DNA of 64,000 nt from Fasciolopsis buskii (GCA_008360955.1 LUCM01000220.1:16999-80998), one strand, 5' to 3'; counted from the stretch's first letter, positions 1-15,000 are shown. Numbers and translations: made by a program. The notes: generated from the sequence alone by a model not told the origin.

Positions 1-529
1 CCCGCATTGTGGATGTGGTTCTATTTGACCGTGGACAGAAAACATATGTCTATCAATCGATTACCCATGTGGATGGTTGAGTTCTGGCGTGCTTTTGGCT
101 AAATTTGCCGGTTGCTTCAGGGACATTTAAGGCTGCCTGATGTATACCTTTCATTTTGTTAACATGCGAATGTACAACTGGAGGAGGCATGCAGCCGATT
201 CGTGTACTGGCATTTCGTTCCATATCCGGCTTTTCAAATAGAATTACATTAATCAAAGATCGAATTGCATTTGGAGCATCGGACCTGTACAGGTTACTAT
301 GTGAGTCGGAAAGACTACACAACATTTGGCATATCAGTGTGGTAAACCGATTTAACCAAATTATTATCGGCTGTTCTTTTTGTTGGGTTTACATTTACCG
401 GTGTGGCGCCACATGAGAATTATGTTTTTATCTTTTACCTTTTACTTCCCTCACAAATGAAAATTCAATGTATATCGTCTTCAGGAAGGTGGTCACGGCC
501 AGCAGATAGCTGTCAAGTGAGAAGCTGAC

Positions 530-601
530 CAGCGGTGAAAGAATTCGAACCCATAACCTTCAGATTCAGAAGCCACGATGCCGACCGGTCGGCCATCGCT
601 G
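530..601 (-). repeat. tRNA-like sequence, possible SINE head
   Basis: On the minus strand a 72-nt stretch begins CAGCGAT and ends ACCGCTG, giving a six-of-seven base-paired acceptor-like stem. It contains a B-box-like GGTTCGAATTC preceded by GTTATG, a D-arm-like GGCCGACCGGTCGGC, and an anticodon-like hairpin CTTC-7nt-GAAG. The T stem pairs poorly and U33 is missing, so it is not a working tRNA. A tRNA-derived SINE or tRNA pseudogene is the likeliest explanation. Confidence 0.4.
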
Positions 602-2462
602 TGGTGTAAGTCATTCAATGTCCTCTTTCTTAATTTTTACCATATTTCTTATAAATTAACTGTCATACTCCACACGTCACCGCATGCAATGCACGGCACA
701 TTAACAATGCACTCGCCCGAATGTCAGTTGAATCGGTAGATAATTTGGGGATTAGCTTCCGCTGTTCGAAATCCAGTGTTTCAACAAAATCGCCGTGAAT
801 GGCGATGGAGAACACCGGTTTTCTTCCACAGGATCAGAAAAGATGGGTACGATGTGTATATCCAAGTTCTGTGATAAAGCCATCCTATCTAACTCTCACG
901 TTAGTGCTGCTGAGTCAGTCGACATTCAATACAACTGAAACCGTGATATTTAATCCATTAATCCTAGCATAAATTAGTCGAACCGAGCTATAATCGCCAG
1001 CTGCAAAATAGGATTCCAGAATGTTCTACTGATAACATAAATATGCTAGGTCTCAAATCAAATCGTTTAGTCTATCAGACTGAAAATTTCAAACTGTTAC
1101 GATATATTTGGAATCCAGACTATGTTATCATGCTAACGATTACTTTGACTGGTATCTTCGATTTTCTTGGCTTCCGTCAAATCAAACAAACCAGATGGAT
1201 ACGGCGGTTACCGAGCCACCCAGAACTATTTGCATTTTGGATCAAAAAGAATTAAGAGAATGTCTCCTGGGGACTGCTATGAACTCTCACGTAAAGGTTC
1301 AAACAGACCCGTTGCTAAACGGGCTTATTGAAGGTAATCGAGGTTGGCTGCCTATCAATTCCGCCAAAATGCTGCCTTCGTAAAGGCACATATTGATGTA
1401 AAATCAAGTAAGAAAATGTGCACCACAAAAGCTGTCTCTTAATGACCAAATTAGATGGAAATATCATGTTTACTTTTTTGTCTAAAATTTGCTTTACCAA
1501 TGAATCTACGATAAAAGAGTCGTGATGAACAAAAGACTGTTAACCGGTGGAGTTCACCGTCCTCGAGAGGATGCGAATGCGCAACGTTCAGGTTGAGACG
1601 TCAAGATGGTGATCGCTTAATCACTCTAAAGCAAGTTCGGTTGACTGTAACCGCCTGGAATAAGATTACCCATGATGACTAAAATATCCGTGGACCGTCA
1701 CTTTCACCGACAGCGATGCTTTCGAGGAATGCATAATTGAATTTAAACTGAGCTGGAACTACATTGTTCAGCGCACAATTGTGTCCGAATTTTATTATCC
1801 CAGTCAGTAGTTACCCTCGTTGAATAGGCCGCAGATGCACACTCTTTTCAGGGATTTCCGAGCTCATCTTTCCCGACTGATTTACACCATTCAGTATTAT
1901 TCACAAACTTGGCAATAGGAAACGTTCACATATTTGGCAAAAGCCGCGCGTTGGAATCAAATACTCAAATTCACATGTTTGAATTCACAATTTCATTTTA
2001 TTTCGTCACAATCAAGAAAGTCCACAAGTTGACTACCGCAGTGGTATCTGGTCTTCGAGGCAGGCAACGGTAAGTAGGTAATTAGAAGGTGCGCTACGTG
2101 GAATAATAGAATGCTTGTCACGAATTTTAGATCTGATTCTGTGTAACGTGCCAATCCGTCCGTTTGGATTTCACGGGATTCTTGAAGAGCCTAAGCTGCA
2201 CAGCTGAGTGAACAGTTTGGTTATTTATGCTTTATTCCCAGTCTCTTTTAAATGAGTGCTTTTCATTAATAGCATTCTCCAGTTTGATTGGACATTTTGC
2301 TCTCATTTATTTCGTCACAGGCTGAACACGGCCCAGGGGTGTCGACAAAACCAAGCGAACTAAAATATTGATCATTTCAGTTTATTGCCTAGTCAGTACT
2401 TCATTCCAGTTGCAGTATATGCATTCGTGTGCAGGAGAAAGAAGCTCAATACATCAGCTCCC

Positions 2463-2468
2463 TTTATT
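2463..2468 (-). terminator. Candidate polyadenylation signal AATAAA for the CFAP99-like gene
   Basis: Reading the minus strand, AATAAA occurs about 400 nt after the TAA stop. Further copies occur near 2386-2381 and 2236-2231. None is closer to the stop, so this is the nearest canonical signal. AT-rich DNA makes chance matches common, so the assignment is tentative. Confidence 0.3.
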
Positions 2469-2864
2469 CAGAATGCATCTTTTGAAACAACTGAACTCCT
2501 AATAACATCAAATTCCAGATGCATACGTCTTTAGCGTAAAGAATAATAGTCTAAATGACTCCAGCTACAACAGACATCAGCTGCCTGAATTCCATAGGTT
2601 AACGATTTAGTAAATAAAGGAGAATCCTTATGGACTTACATTGCAACTGTCTCCTTAACGGGGAGAATTCATACATTCATTTCAAAGTCCATGACAGACT
2701 AACCAAAAATCATTTGTTTTCGTCTCTGATTTAGACGGTATCATGCGATACCCAATAATCAAGATTTTGACAACGACTGTTAACATAATCCGCGAAAGAG
2801 AATCTTTCTGTGATATGATGCACTTGAAAATGTAACGACAACTGTGTAGCATCGTATTGGCAGC

Positions 2865-3092
2865 TTACTCCGAAGTGGCCGAGGCAAAGGTGTTCACACT
2901 ACGGTGCTGCCCAATACGTTCGAGAGCTTCATAAAGAAGCGCATTTTTCTTCTCACGCATGTCGATTATTTGATCCCGTTTGATTTCCAGTGCCCGTTCG
3001 GCTTTCTTCCGAGAAATAACTAGACGTTCGTGCATTTCTGCTATTGACATCTCGCCGAGAAACCCATGACCAGGATGCTCAGTGATGTCAAC
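2865..3092 (-). CDS. CFAP99: CFAP99-like gene, exon 9 (terminal, TAA stop)
   Basis: The exon starts in phase 0 after CGTTTTTCGCAG. It opens with VDITEHPGHGFLGEMSIAEM, the most diagnostic block for CFAP99. A further helix rich in Lys, Arg and Glu follows, and then a Ser/Thr-rich tail ending at TAA (2867-2865). The length of 76 codons including the stop is consistent with a conserved C-terminal cap. Confidence 0.8.
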   Translation of the reverse strand, partial: VDITEHPGHGFLGEMSIAEMHERLVISRKKAERALEIKRDQIIDMREKKNALLYEALERIGQHRSVNTFASATSE

Positions 3093-6000
3093 CTGCGAAA
3101 AACGGTTCGTGTGTGCGTGTGTGGAGAACGGGAGAGAAATGAGTGCATGTGAGGTAAACCGTTCAGACTGTATAGCAATAGCAGTCTTTTACAGAAAATG
3201 GCCAAAAATCGTCAAAATTCTGAGCATCGCTAAAGTTTAGTAATCAGCTATCCTGGGAACAATAGAGTAAAACCTTTGGTGAGTTGTGTTCAATGCACAG
3301 AATCAGCGAAACCAAGCTGTACATTTTTGTGACCTTGCTAGATAAAACCGATCCGTTTGCTTTCGTATTCTTTGGTGAGATCTACGTGCGTGGTGATTTC
3401 GAACAAACATTTTGCGAAGCCATTTCAAGGCTTTCAAAAGACTATGCAATGCAATCACTCAGAGTAGAAAGTGCTTGTTGAAAGCCAAGACTCCCCTCAT
3501 CATCATTTTATTATAAATAGACTAAAATGTCATTAATAGACTCGGTTCTCAATGAGCTTACGTCACCACAGTTTATGGACCCATTGCAACAACCGTATGA
3601 ATGTTTCGCAATATTACAGTAATCAACAGTGATCACATGACTATAATGCATTGTACTACGTTATACTGTACTGAACTGTATTGTGTTGTATTGTATGTAT
3701 ATCTCACATTCCGATCAAAAACAGTAATGAAAAATGACGCTTATACCTAAAAACTTGAAAAAAGGAAGAAAAAGATATTGGGAAGTAACGTGTCAAATGA
3801 ATGACTTCAACAAGATTCAGGAAGTTCACGGGAACACGGTCCCAAATTGTCAGGATGCGCGGCAAATAAAGAACATTGAATTTCTTGCAGTTACTGTTGC
3901 CGGAGGGATGAAACGAAGAGCAGATTTATTTGGACATCTGGGAACCGCATTTCGGAAGGTGCAGAGGATGTCGAATAGGACTGTATCTTTTGAGCAAACT
4001 TTTCACATTTGAATTAGAGTGAGGAAATTGTTTGATGCTATGAAAATAAAGGCTAATAATTAGCAATACAAAGCAAAACATTTCAGGCTTTCACAAGGAG
4101 ACATGCAAAAATGACGGAAGAACAGAAAAGAAGTGAAAAAGTACAGTGGTGTACAAACGGCAGACGGTATTTTGTTTCACGTTAAAGTGCCTAAGATTAA
4201 TGACAAGGAATGACAACTCCCGATGATGAAAGTGTTAGTTCACTTCAAGTTTTCATAATCACTTTTAGATAGTTCACAAAATCAACCCTGATAATTGTTC
4301 GTCTGTTGTCAAGTAACGGCTCAAGGGGGCAGACTGATCGAAAGGAAAGCACTGAAACCATTTATGTATGTTAGGATTCTCAACCGTTCTTGGTTGGGAC
4401 AATTGTAAATTGAAGAGGGTTTGCCATAAAAACTAAAAATCTTTGTTAGGAATAGCAAGAACTACGGCACCATCACTCACACACTTGAACAGATAACAGA
4501 AAGAAATAGTCGATAAGTCACTGATTTACGTGAAAAATAAATATGAGAAAAGAACCGAACCGTGAAGCAAGCCTGACTTATTATTCAGCGGTTTTGACGT
4601 TTTATCGCCCAGTCGTGCGCACTTGATTTGGTTGGTAAAGTGATCAGACAGCCATGCTAATTGGGACCTGGGACAACCAATTGTTTCCAGTTTGTGAATT
4701 AGGAGTGATTGTAGGACAGAATCGAATGCATACAAACAACCTAGGAGAGCGCAAAGAATAAATTCGATTGATGCGTCTAAGGACTTACAAGTTTGATGAA
4801 TAGGGGATTTGTAAACAAATTAAAAGGAGTCACCAATAGGATTCATAGAAAAATGCAGGCGCCTAAGCAGAACATGCTCTGCCCATTTAAGACCGGATGA
4901 CGTTAAGACAATGAGGCTAAAGCTTTTGGCCATGACAGTAGAATTACTGGATTTTGGGATCGATATAATATTAACGGGTCTGAAGCAGAGAGCGATAAAA
5001 GGTCAATGATTTTCTAATTAAGAGAATAAATGCATTACTTAGAGCCACAGCACTGTGAATTTGGAGACGTGAAGACAGGCTGATAAGAACTACACCTGTG
5101 GTAATTTTATTGATGCGGAGAACCGTAAACATGTTTAAACTAAAAAAATGTGTAATTGACATCCCCGCCCTGTATAACTGTGAAAGGGGTATAATTAGAA
5201 GGACGGGTGGAAGCTTGACTAATGTACTCGACATCCGCAGAACACTTTACTGGTCTTTTCTTCCTGCACAACTGGCGAATGCCTTGCCGTAGGGATCTGC
5301 TGTTATTACCACTCAAGAGTTGGTCAGCGAATTTCCAGTCAGTATGTTTGACTTCAGCTTTAATCACTGTGGAAATGTGTCCCACACGTGACTTGGCACA
5401 GGTTTTTAAAACCGATTCTTTTCGCCCACCTCCTTACAGCCATCCGTAAATGAGAAGAGATGCGGCCATCTGAAACGAGTAGAATTTCGAAGGCATACCA
5501 ACGAGCAAAGATCATATTGGTTTTCTCTGTGACGAGTCTGACAGTATTACTTAACGAGGATTCAAGAGAAACAAGATGCACGTGGAAGACTTTTGAAGAA
5601 GAGTGATGTCATGTGAACAGACACCGAGGTAAATTTGAATTTGGGTCGTTTGCTTGAGTGGATGGAAAGCGCACCGAGAGTATATCTTAGACCTTAGTAG
5701 GAGACAATGATAAATTGTTGAGATGAGCGTCTTCAATTAAGGTCGAAAAGTTCAGAAAAGTTGGCGATGACTTATTACAGGTCTGTGAGATCAAACGCAG
5801 TTAGCGATAGGGTCGATGCACGATTAAAATAGCTTGTAGTAATGGGTAAACTATTCCCAAAAAGTTAAACAAAAAATGGTAAAAAGAATTGAGAAAGTTG
5901 AAATAGTTTGTTGTGAGCTTAAAGGGCCTACGCATAGGTTCACTTTGTTCGTACTAATGTCATATACTTCCGGCTTTATTTTCCTGGATTCATATTCAGT

Positions 6001-9000
6001 GGCCGCTATTTGATTCATCTTTTGGAACGTTTTGTAGGACTGCTGCTCCGTTCTGAAATTACCACGAATCAAATAAAGAAACCGACACGATTTCCACTGA
6101 CTTTCGCTTTAAGCGTTACTTTTTTGTATATAGATGGAAATATCAAGTTTCCCCGCAAGTAGGCGATCGGGTCCTCGGTTATTGCCGCTCGCCAGGTATG
6201 CATACCTGATATTTGTGCACTGCTTTTTCTGATTTGGCACTACACTTTAACTTGAATCGGTACGGGAAAGATCGAACGAAAGAGTGTCTAGTACGCATAC
6301 CCGACGAGTGGAAAAACTGTGGGACAGATCGTGTTCTTCCGGGCAAATGTTACCTTTCTATCCGTAAACAAAGATGCATTGCATCCTCAAAAACAATTTT
6401 GGCACTATGTATCCTTTTTCCGAAGGCTCACTTTGGGTAATCGACGAAACCTTCTGATAAATAACCGTGTGATTTTCTAATAAACTCATCATCAATATGA
6501 TTAATTTGGAATTGTAGGAACTTATCGATTAGTAACAATGGCCAATTATCTCAGTCTATCTTATTTTAGCGATCGTCTTCTTTGTTACCTTATGTCCACT
6601 TTCAGCTGCACAATGGCCTTCGATTATATTGAAGCATAGATTGAGCGTTAGCATAGTGCTAAACACCCAAATGATAGAGTATTCGCACGGCTGCTGTGCA
6701 ATGCCTGCTGCATGCCCATCCACCTCGTCGATCGTCTGCCGTTTGACCATAAGCGAAGAAAAGGTCAATGGAATTCACGCGTTCCCCATAATTCTGCATC
6801 AATGGGATCCACGGTGGTGATCATTCACCTAAGTCTAATCTCGTGTCCAAAAACAGACAACCTTCAATATGAATTTACAAACGAAAGTGTAATCATGCAT
6901 ACACAAATGCAAACCCCCATCAGCAAATTCGCTCAAGCTACGACTGCCAGTTGCCACTGTCCCAAGCAAAACAATGTTGCTCTGACTGGTTTGCATTACA
7001 CTCAGGAGAGTGAAGGAAATATACGAACGGACTGTTTGTTGCAGTGATTGTCATCACTCATCTGGTCAATACGAGCTTCAGTTGTTACGACGGATATCAT
7101 GCAACTTACAATGATAATGCGTCCAATGCGGTTGATGCATGGTTATCATGAAGCGAGAAGCTTGAAATCGACTGGCTTTCGAGTCTATGGTCAACAATGT
7201 TGTACAAAGCAGGGACAGAAAGAACTTTGCCAGTGTGAATGAGAAAGAAAGTAGCAGCCCAAGTCCAGACATCGCGGATAAGCGTTCAGTCATGTCCTAG
7301 TAGCTTCTTTCGCGGTGACAGTAAAGCTGCAATTCCGACCATTTGGTCTAGTCAGTAGTCTGTTCACTGGATGTTTCAATCACCCACGTGAAAATAAACA
7401 AAGAGAAATTCGCGAACAAAACGTTTTTAATATGCCAAACATAACAGTTAGAATATCATCAGTAAAATTTCCCCAATTAAAAAATAAACAACTCAAATAG
7501 TTAAAACTCCAATACATCATTTATCTGCCATGTATTTCAAGCTCACGTCGGACGACTAACCGGTATTAGTCAACTAGAATAGTCAGTCAGCATGTCGTAG
7601 TTCTAGTTAACTTGATGGTGATCAATCTATATTTGATCATTTTGTCCTTCTATTTCCAATTTCTTTATTCCCAAATTGAATTAAAGAGGTCAATGCTAAT
7701 AGTTTTCTGTCTACCTGAAAGGGATTGTCTGCAAGATGATTCACTCTAAGAATATGAACATTCAAACGACATGGTGGTTACCGCGTTAGCATTTCCGATT
7801 CGCAACGGCTAATTTTCAATGGCTCCTTGACTTGATATAGTATCTGCGAACAAAAAGTTCAATAAATCAATTCCGCAGACGTGTTTGAAGTTTTGCAATC
7901 GTTTTCTGTCTTGCTCAAGTCCATACTATGCCACAGACAAACAAAGTTACCATTGGACCTAAAATATGCCATTTAACAATCAAGTTATGAATTCTAGCAA
8001 AACTAAATTCACATAATACAGATGAGTTAGGTGAACATTTCTTTATCCCTATTGATTCGTTTGCTTCGCCCAAAATTCGATTCGTTCATTTGTTTGCACT
8101 TACACCTTTGATTCGATTAGATTTCTCATAAAGCCAAGCCATCCGTGAAGCTTTAATGAGTTGTTTCGCACGATGTCTCTCTTCCGCTAAAGCCTTCAGG
8201 TATTCCCGACGTTTTGCATGCAAAATTTCCTTTTCTGCTCGAATTTCCGAGACTAAACAGATTATTGGGAGTGGGTGAGGAGAGAAGGAACGATTTGTAT
8301 CTAAAATAACTTGAAATACTTGATCGATTAGTTTCTTCAAGCCCACTGCTACACGATTGACAAAGAGAGTAGTATCAAATTTGAATTTGTCTGGTTGAAA
8401 TATACAATTAGTGTATTTTGAGTAGTCCATTGATGTGTATGGCGATTATATTCAACCGTTCTTTGAAAGATTCGTACTTTGTTAAACACCATGCCCAATC
8501 ACATGCGAACAAATATAAACTAAGCTAAATAAGACAAATATTATGCAAATTATCATAGGTCATACTTCAACGGACTTACTCCTTTAAAACCGTCACACAT
8601 TTAGAAGAAATTAATGTGCAGCTTTTATATCAGGTACTTTGCTGTAGATAAGGGCAAATTGGGTGAGATGAGTGAAAAGAAAATCGGTATCTGGTCAGCC
8701 AAAAAACGCTGCGGCTAGAGATGTGCTGCAAGCATTTTAACTGCTGCGCAAGCCTTATCAATATTAACTTCAATAGTATCAGGTTGAATCCTGAAGGTTT
8801 TCGGCATGTTACTCATAACGCAGCCCATTGGCTTCGTGTGCAACCGTTGATGTCCGGCAACATGCTTACTGGGTTTATTCACAAGTTGTCTTTGTTTTTC
8901 TGTCTTTCAGGTCGGTCACCGAAGGTCGTTGTCTGCGGGTATGCAACAGTTGTACTCTTTCGACCGACGGTCAGTCGTGGTTGCGAAAAGTAAAAATGTC

Positions 9001-12000
9001 GTGTATTGATCGCAACGACAAATATCAGTTCACATCAGTTGTTACAATCATGGAACTTGCACCAGAATGCTCCGATCGCGCTCACCATTTCAAAGCACTA
9101 ACTACGCAAAAGTAAAAAAGAACGAGGAAAAAATTTAAGTTCGACTGCGAAATAGTAAGTTGAACAATTTTCCAGAACAGAAAAGACTTCGAATGAAAGA
9201 ACGCCAGTGCCTGCGGCATATAACCTATTGTCCCCAATTACCGCTTGGGAAAATCTCGTGGACTCCAACCCGGTAATCCAGCTGAACCTACACGAGCCTG
9301 TCTGCTGACTAAGGTTTGCGTATGTTTTTGCTATGTCCTCGACTGACCATCTCAAGAAGTCCTCCAAACATTACCTGCGAACATCTAGGGAGGCTTTGTG
9401 TGGACATGAACAAAACGTCCCAACCACTTTAATCTATTCACAATCACCTTCCGATTGAATGATCGGACCCTAGCACTCATGAGGTGCGGTTGAAATCCTC
9501 CTATCGCACTTTATCAACACTACAAAGAAAAAGGTGTTAAAACACCGAAAGTCTTCATGCATCTACTTCTTTCAACGACCACATTCGTGAGCCACATAGC
9601 AGCACCAGTCTCATTCCCGGAGTGAATGCCCGAACACCGAGAACAAACTGGATGCAACGCTAACGACAGGGAAGCCCCAAATTGTTGACAGTCAACTGCA
9701 TGCATTAACTAGTTCAAGTGGAATTTAAACATTTTAGAGCACATTGTGTCCACCTATACTTGGACGGTGTTTTCAGCAAGGTCAAAATGGAACTATTCTG
9801 CTTCAGTTAAAGATATTTGTTTACTGATACAGATCCCGCAACTACTCAAGAACAGTCTGTGGAGCTGTGTTCTTTATGCACAAACCTCAGGTTATTCCTC
9901 AACCTAACACTCCGAAACCAACGGAATCCAGTTTTGCTCTCATAAAAGCTCGTCAATGATGCATATACACAATCGTACCCATGGGTCAAAGTTATATCTG
10001 CCGAGAAGAAGCAATATGTGTTCCGTATGCAAAATTAATTCCTCCTCAGGTGAAGAAAAATTACTCAGTTATGCATCCAAAGAAGACACCTCTAATGACA
10101 CCCGGTATTGTCTCGAACCTTAGATCTTTGAGACCATATGAGTCTATGTGGCAAGACAAACACGGGTATTTTAAAAGTAAAGGCAAGTGGAACCTCGTCT
10201 GAACAATAACACATGGACTTGTACCATGGCGATATGATTGCAGTTAATTGGAAGTCAAGCGAGATATGGGATAATGACGTCAGTTTGGCGACATTTCTAC
10301 GGTGCATACAGTGATGAACTTTGATCACTCTCAACCCAGAACATTCCGCTCTCTTTTCAAGGGATGGATCGCTCGGATCCTAGGAAAGCAAAAGGCCAAT
10401 GTAACTGTTGCACTCGTCTCCCAGTTTGTTTCCGCAATCGATGAAACGATGAAATCAAGCGTTTTCGAGGAAAATAACACACGAAGGGTAAGAGGCACTG
10501 AATTTTACATACGTGCACACAACTATGCTAATTTGCTTCAAATTGTTTTCCTTTGATTTTGTTCAAACTACTAAATCGCGCTCAACGCGGATGAGAATAA
10601 AAGAAAGCACAATCAAACTGTCACTACAAGTCGATGGGCACATTGCTAAAATTTCATTTTTTGACTAGTGGACAGTCATCGCAGGTGAATATCGAACAAT
10701 AATTTCAATAGAATCCACTGGCAGACAGCAATCGTTTTCATTTTGTACTACGAAATTCCGGAACAAATCGATATGGAAGAGAATTCCCTATTAAGTAATC
10801 TACCATGTCATCCTGAAAGTAACGATTTGATTAGAACCACTTGCCGAACTCCAGGAAATATTGAAATTAATGACTCTTTGATTCTCGGTAGGAAGTTTCA
10901 GAATCTATTTAGCCAACAAAATTCGAATCACATTTTTCGATAGAATCAAAGGACAAACTCTTTAAAATGATACTAGAAATTTTCGTGTGAACAGGGACGT
11001 TCCGAAATTAATGCAACTGAATTTGTTTTGAGTGCTATCTCTTAGGTAGTCGCATGTAAGGAATAGGTTAAAAACATCTACTGGATTCGGATGAGAGCAG
11101 TATTTTGGCACAACATAGTGGTATAAGTGTGAACAAGTTCATTATTCACTATTACCGGGAACAAGATGTTATTGGACCGTTGAAGTCATTTCGGAACATA
11201 AGAATCCAAAGCGAAGGTCAAAAATGAAAGATCAAGAAAAGCGAATAGAATAACTTATTAGAACCGATACGCACAAACTATAGAGACATTCTAGATGACT
11301 TTAAATCTATGTTCTTCAAACAGAAATAGCGTTTAGATTGAGTCACAGAACACTTCGTGGGGAGAAAAGCACAGGAACAGTTCGTGACGAACGAGTAAGC
11401 CAAAATTTGATGAGAAAAATGTACACAGTCCCAAGGAACACCAATGAGCACTGAATGCTTGTGATTGCATCCAGTACTACTTGAACTGCTTACATTAGTA
11501 CAATCGATTAACACTGCCCCGATTTCTATTTCATTAAGCATTGGCATCTCAAAACTGTACAGTTGATCAAACTTTCCTTGTCAACTTTTAGTCCAACTTT
11601 CTTTCGATGTAAAACTGTCTACATGAACATTTGACTATCCGAAATGCACATCGGATAAGCTGTCAATAGTAGAAATGAATTTTATGACTGGCATGCTCGT
11701 TGTCGCATACTCATGGCAAGTTGGCCAAAGGACCACCAGCTATTATGAACTAATCCGTAATAAAAGTTTCTAGGGTACCTTGATGCACCAGTCGGAAACT
11801 TACAACTTTAGAATGAAGTAAGACAATTCAGTAAAGTCCGTCACTTACCCACACATTATGAACACGAAGGTGGATAATCCGATCTTAGTTCAGTTTTACA
11901 CATGTTGTTCGTAATAATTCGAACAGTTTGTGAATTTTATTCTGCTAACTAGTCCAATGCATTTTGATGACCATTATCTGGTGATGCTTCCAGATGTCCG

Positions 12001-15000
12001 CACACACTCAGAACACTTTAGTTTACTCCGTACTTGGACGAACTCAAAACCTTTTTAGTTGACATCTTTGTTAAGCGGTATTCATTCTACTTAATCTTTG
12101 CAACCTGTGACTTTCTGCCTGCCCTATATCGTCATTCATTCAATAAGCAAGAGTATCCAACAATTCTTGTCAACTCCAACACGGCTGAGAAAATGATGGC
12201 CGAACAGGTCTAATCCAAGCATTCGAACGAGTCAACAACAAAAACCCTACAAGTCTCCATCGTCAGGGGTTATGCTAGTCGAGATTATCATATGGCTGAA
12301 TAGATATTGTAGAGCAACGAATATGGGAAATTCCATTTGAATGTGAATAAAGCATCTAAAACTCCACTGCAAGGCACGAAATCCCTTAATACTAATGAAA
12401 AGTATCCCTCGGACTCGCTCTGTTTCGTTTCGAGATGATGCATGATGACAGCGGATAGAGAATCACTGAACAATCATGGCAATAAGAATATTAGTAGTCC
12501 GTCACTCAGTCTCATGAAACAAGAAGCGAAACAAAGATCCGTAGCTAAAGACGTCGTCCTTGAACAGAGCGCTATCAGAGTCCAAGTACTCAACTGCCTA
12601 TGCGAGTGACAATCGAGTAACGCCTTGGGTAATAAATAAGGTGAGATCATCGCTGTAACACGGAAGCATTTTCTCGGTTTTTTATTCCAAAAACGGTAGT
12701 GGAAAACTTGTGTGACTAAAAAATGAAACAGAAATTCCGTCTGTTATGGTTTGTTTGGCCATCAACTTCCATTCCGTCCATAGGTTTTGTCAAGACTGAT
12801 GAAATGTGTAACAAATAAGAACTTTTCGGTTGCATGCACGAGAGTGTAAATGAATAGGTGACCACGTTTAGCTGACTGCTATTCATCGAGGAACGGACAA
12901 ACGTGCAAAACAATAAACACCGCAGTTTGTTGCTGCTCAGCCAACAGATTTGTCAAAAACTCAAATGTCATACGATTCTGGCCAACAATGCTAATTTCAG
13001 CCAGAAGGCAATCGAAGCTCACGGGGGACAATAAAATGTGATTGAAACGGGAAAAATAAGGCATATGGTTGTTGTGTAACATATCTAGGAAGTAGCATTT
13101 GGCTTCCAGTTACGCTTTGGGTCATTTTGAGGTCGAATCTACCAAATCCATTCACGCACTCATTTCGTATCTTAGGCGCCATCAGATGTTGAAATTTCCA
13201 TTCGAATGTCCCAGGTACGAGCTGTCCGCCAAAGTTATGCTTCAAAACACCTACCGTGTTTTGTCTAACGTCAAGATTCAGGCTGTGCCTTGTTGGTAAA
13301 TGAGTCAAATGCTAAAACCAAAGGAACATTCACACAAATGGAGTATGGGAAAACCACTACACTCACATTAAATAATTACTCGGTTGTTTAAACATTCCAA
13401 AGGAGCACACCAAGAAAACAAAAAATGGCAAACGGACTCATTTCTAGTGATTCTTGTTCATTTTTTTACGTCCATACTGCATGGATAAGCACTCGAACAA
13501 AAAGTCATTCAAAAGCGCAGTGGTTTTCCACTTGTATTTTCCGATTGCTTGGTTCCGACGGAAATGACTAGTGTTTTGGAAAATTCGCTTTTCTACACGG
13601 TTCCTCTACCTGGAATTTGGGAAGAATTTTCTTCATCGCAGAGACAAATTCCACTTCCATGTTAACACGTATAACATTTTTTATCTCATCATCAGGGTCA
13701 ATACATACCGCATTTTATGTCGCATTCTTCATATGCCTCAAATGTACTGGCACCTGGAATATATCATTTTTTATGCCCACCTGGGCACTGAAATTGTGGT
13801 TACAGTCGACCATTGGGTAAGAAAAAAATTTATTGTTGTTTTCAGAAATAATGTTCTGGTCTTTTTAGTGTATTGATTTGAATAATAGCGTTTGCTATTA
13901 CAAAGCTGGGTACGATTTCACAAGCAATGTTTGCAGTTAATCAGCAAATATAAACTGAACCTAAAGCAATGTGGAAACGTTTCACTACTAAAGAGTTGTT
14001 TGGTCTGGTGTGAAAGTTACATTTTTAGTCGAATATCAAAATGAAAAACGTATTCTATCGTGTAAGAGAACATTTTAGAGTTTGCAAACAAACAAATTTG
14101 TGAAGTTTTCACATCTAATCATTAAATCACGTTTCCCGTTCAAGTGACTTCATCTCGGAAACCAAGTCCACTCGCATTTAACTGAAGATTTTACAATCTA
14201 CAACCCGATGTGACAGGAAGAAGCTGTAATGAAGTCCATCGCATTTGTGGATACCTGGAATCCTATAATTTCAGAGCCTCTGGAATACTAGCATGCAAAC
14301 TTTCTAACAAATCACAGTCAGCAACTGCAGTAAATTTAATAGCTTACTATCATTACAATCCCATTAGCTAAGTATTGTCGTGGCATCTATGGTCGCGAGT
14401 GTACGCTTTCCTTCATAATTTGCGTTGGAAACCGGATAATTTTTGTATAATGACGAACACGGAATTGACCTATTACAACAAAGCAATACAATCGTGTGTT
14501 CTCATCCTGAAACATTTTTCTAGTGGTCATAAAAACAGTGTGATTATGCATCACGTCAGAATTTCGAACTAAACTCTATTAGTTTAGACACCATCTTGAA
14601 CCAAATTCCGTGTATTTTTTTGTTATTATCGTCCATTTTCGCCAGGTTGAATTTATCCATTTTTAACGTGACAATTTTTCGAGCTTTTTTTCAATTCGAA
14701 CAAAAATCATCTTCATCTCCATGGGTAAATAATCACCGTTCACCGATTAGTTGGATTTACCAACCTTGGTCAGTCTGGCTAGATGTCTCGTTTCTAGGTC
14801 AGTAAACTGTCGATCAAACGAGTACAACTTGGTATTAATCGGTGGATAAACATTTGCACTCTAATTGGTCATTGATTACCATAAACTTAATTGTTCTTCG
14901 GAGAATGTAAATAATTTAACAAGGCATAATGTGATCGAATATTTGGTGGCTAAATTGTCTCTTATCATTAAGTCACAGAAACGCAATTCCATAATAAACG

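Larger units (their letters stand above)
1..2864. other. Region beyond the 3' end of the CFAP99-like gene, no gene seen
   Basis: All open stretches here are short and lack coding-like composition or paired splice sites. Apart from the tRNA-like sequence at 530-601 and the candidate polyadenylation signals at 2.2-2.5 kb, nothing could be recognised. The part closest to 2865 is probably 3' UTR. Confidence 0.5.
3093..8103 (-). other. Intron 8 of the CFAP99-like gene
   Basis: This 5.0-kb intron holds a CR1-like reverse transcriptase relic at 4526-4980 and a short repeat at about 6160-6212 that recurs at 30.2-30.3 kb. No other exon or RNA gene was found. The remaining open stretches are short, with no paired splice sites and no recognisable domain. 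Confidence 0.6.
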
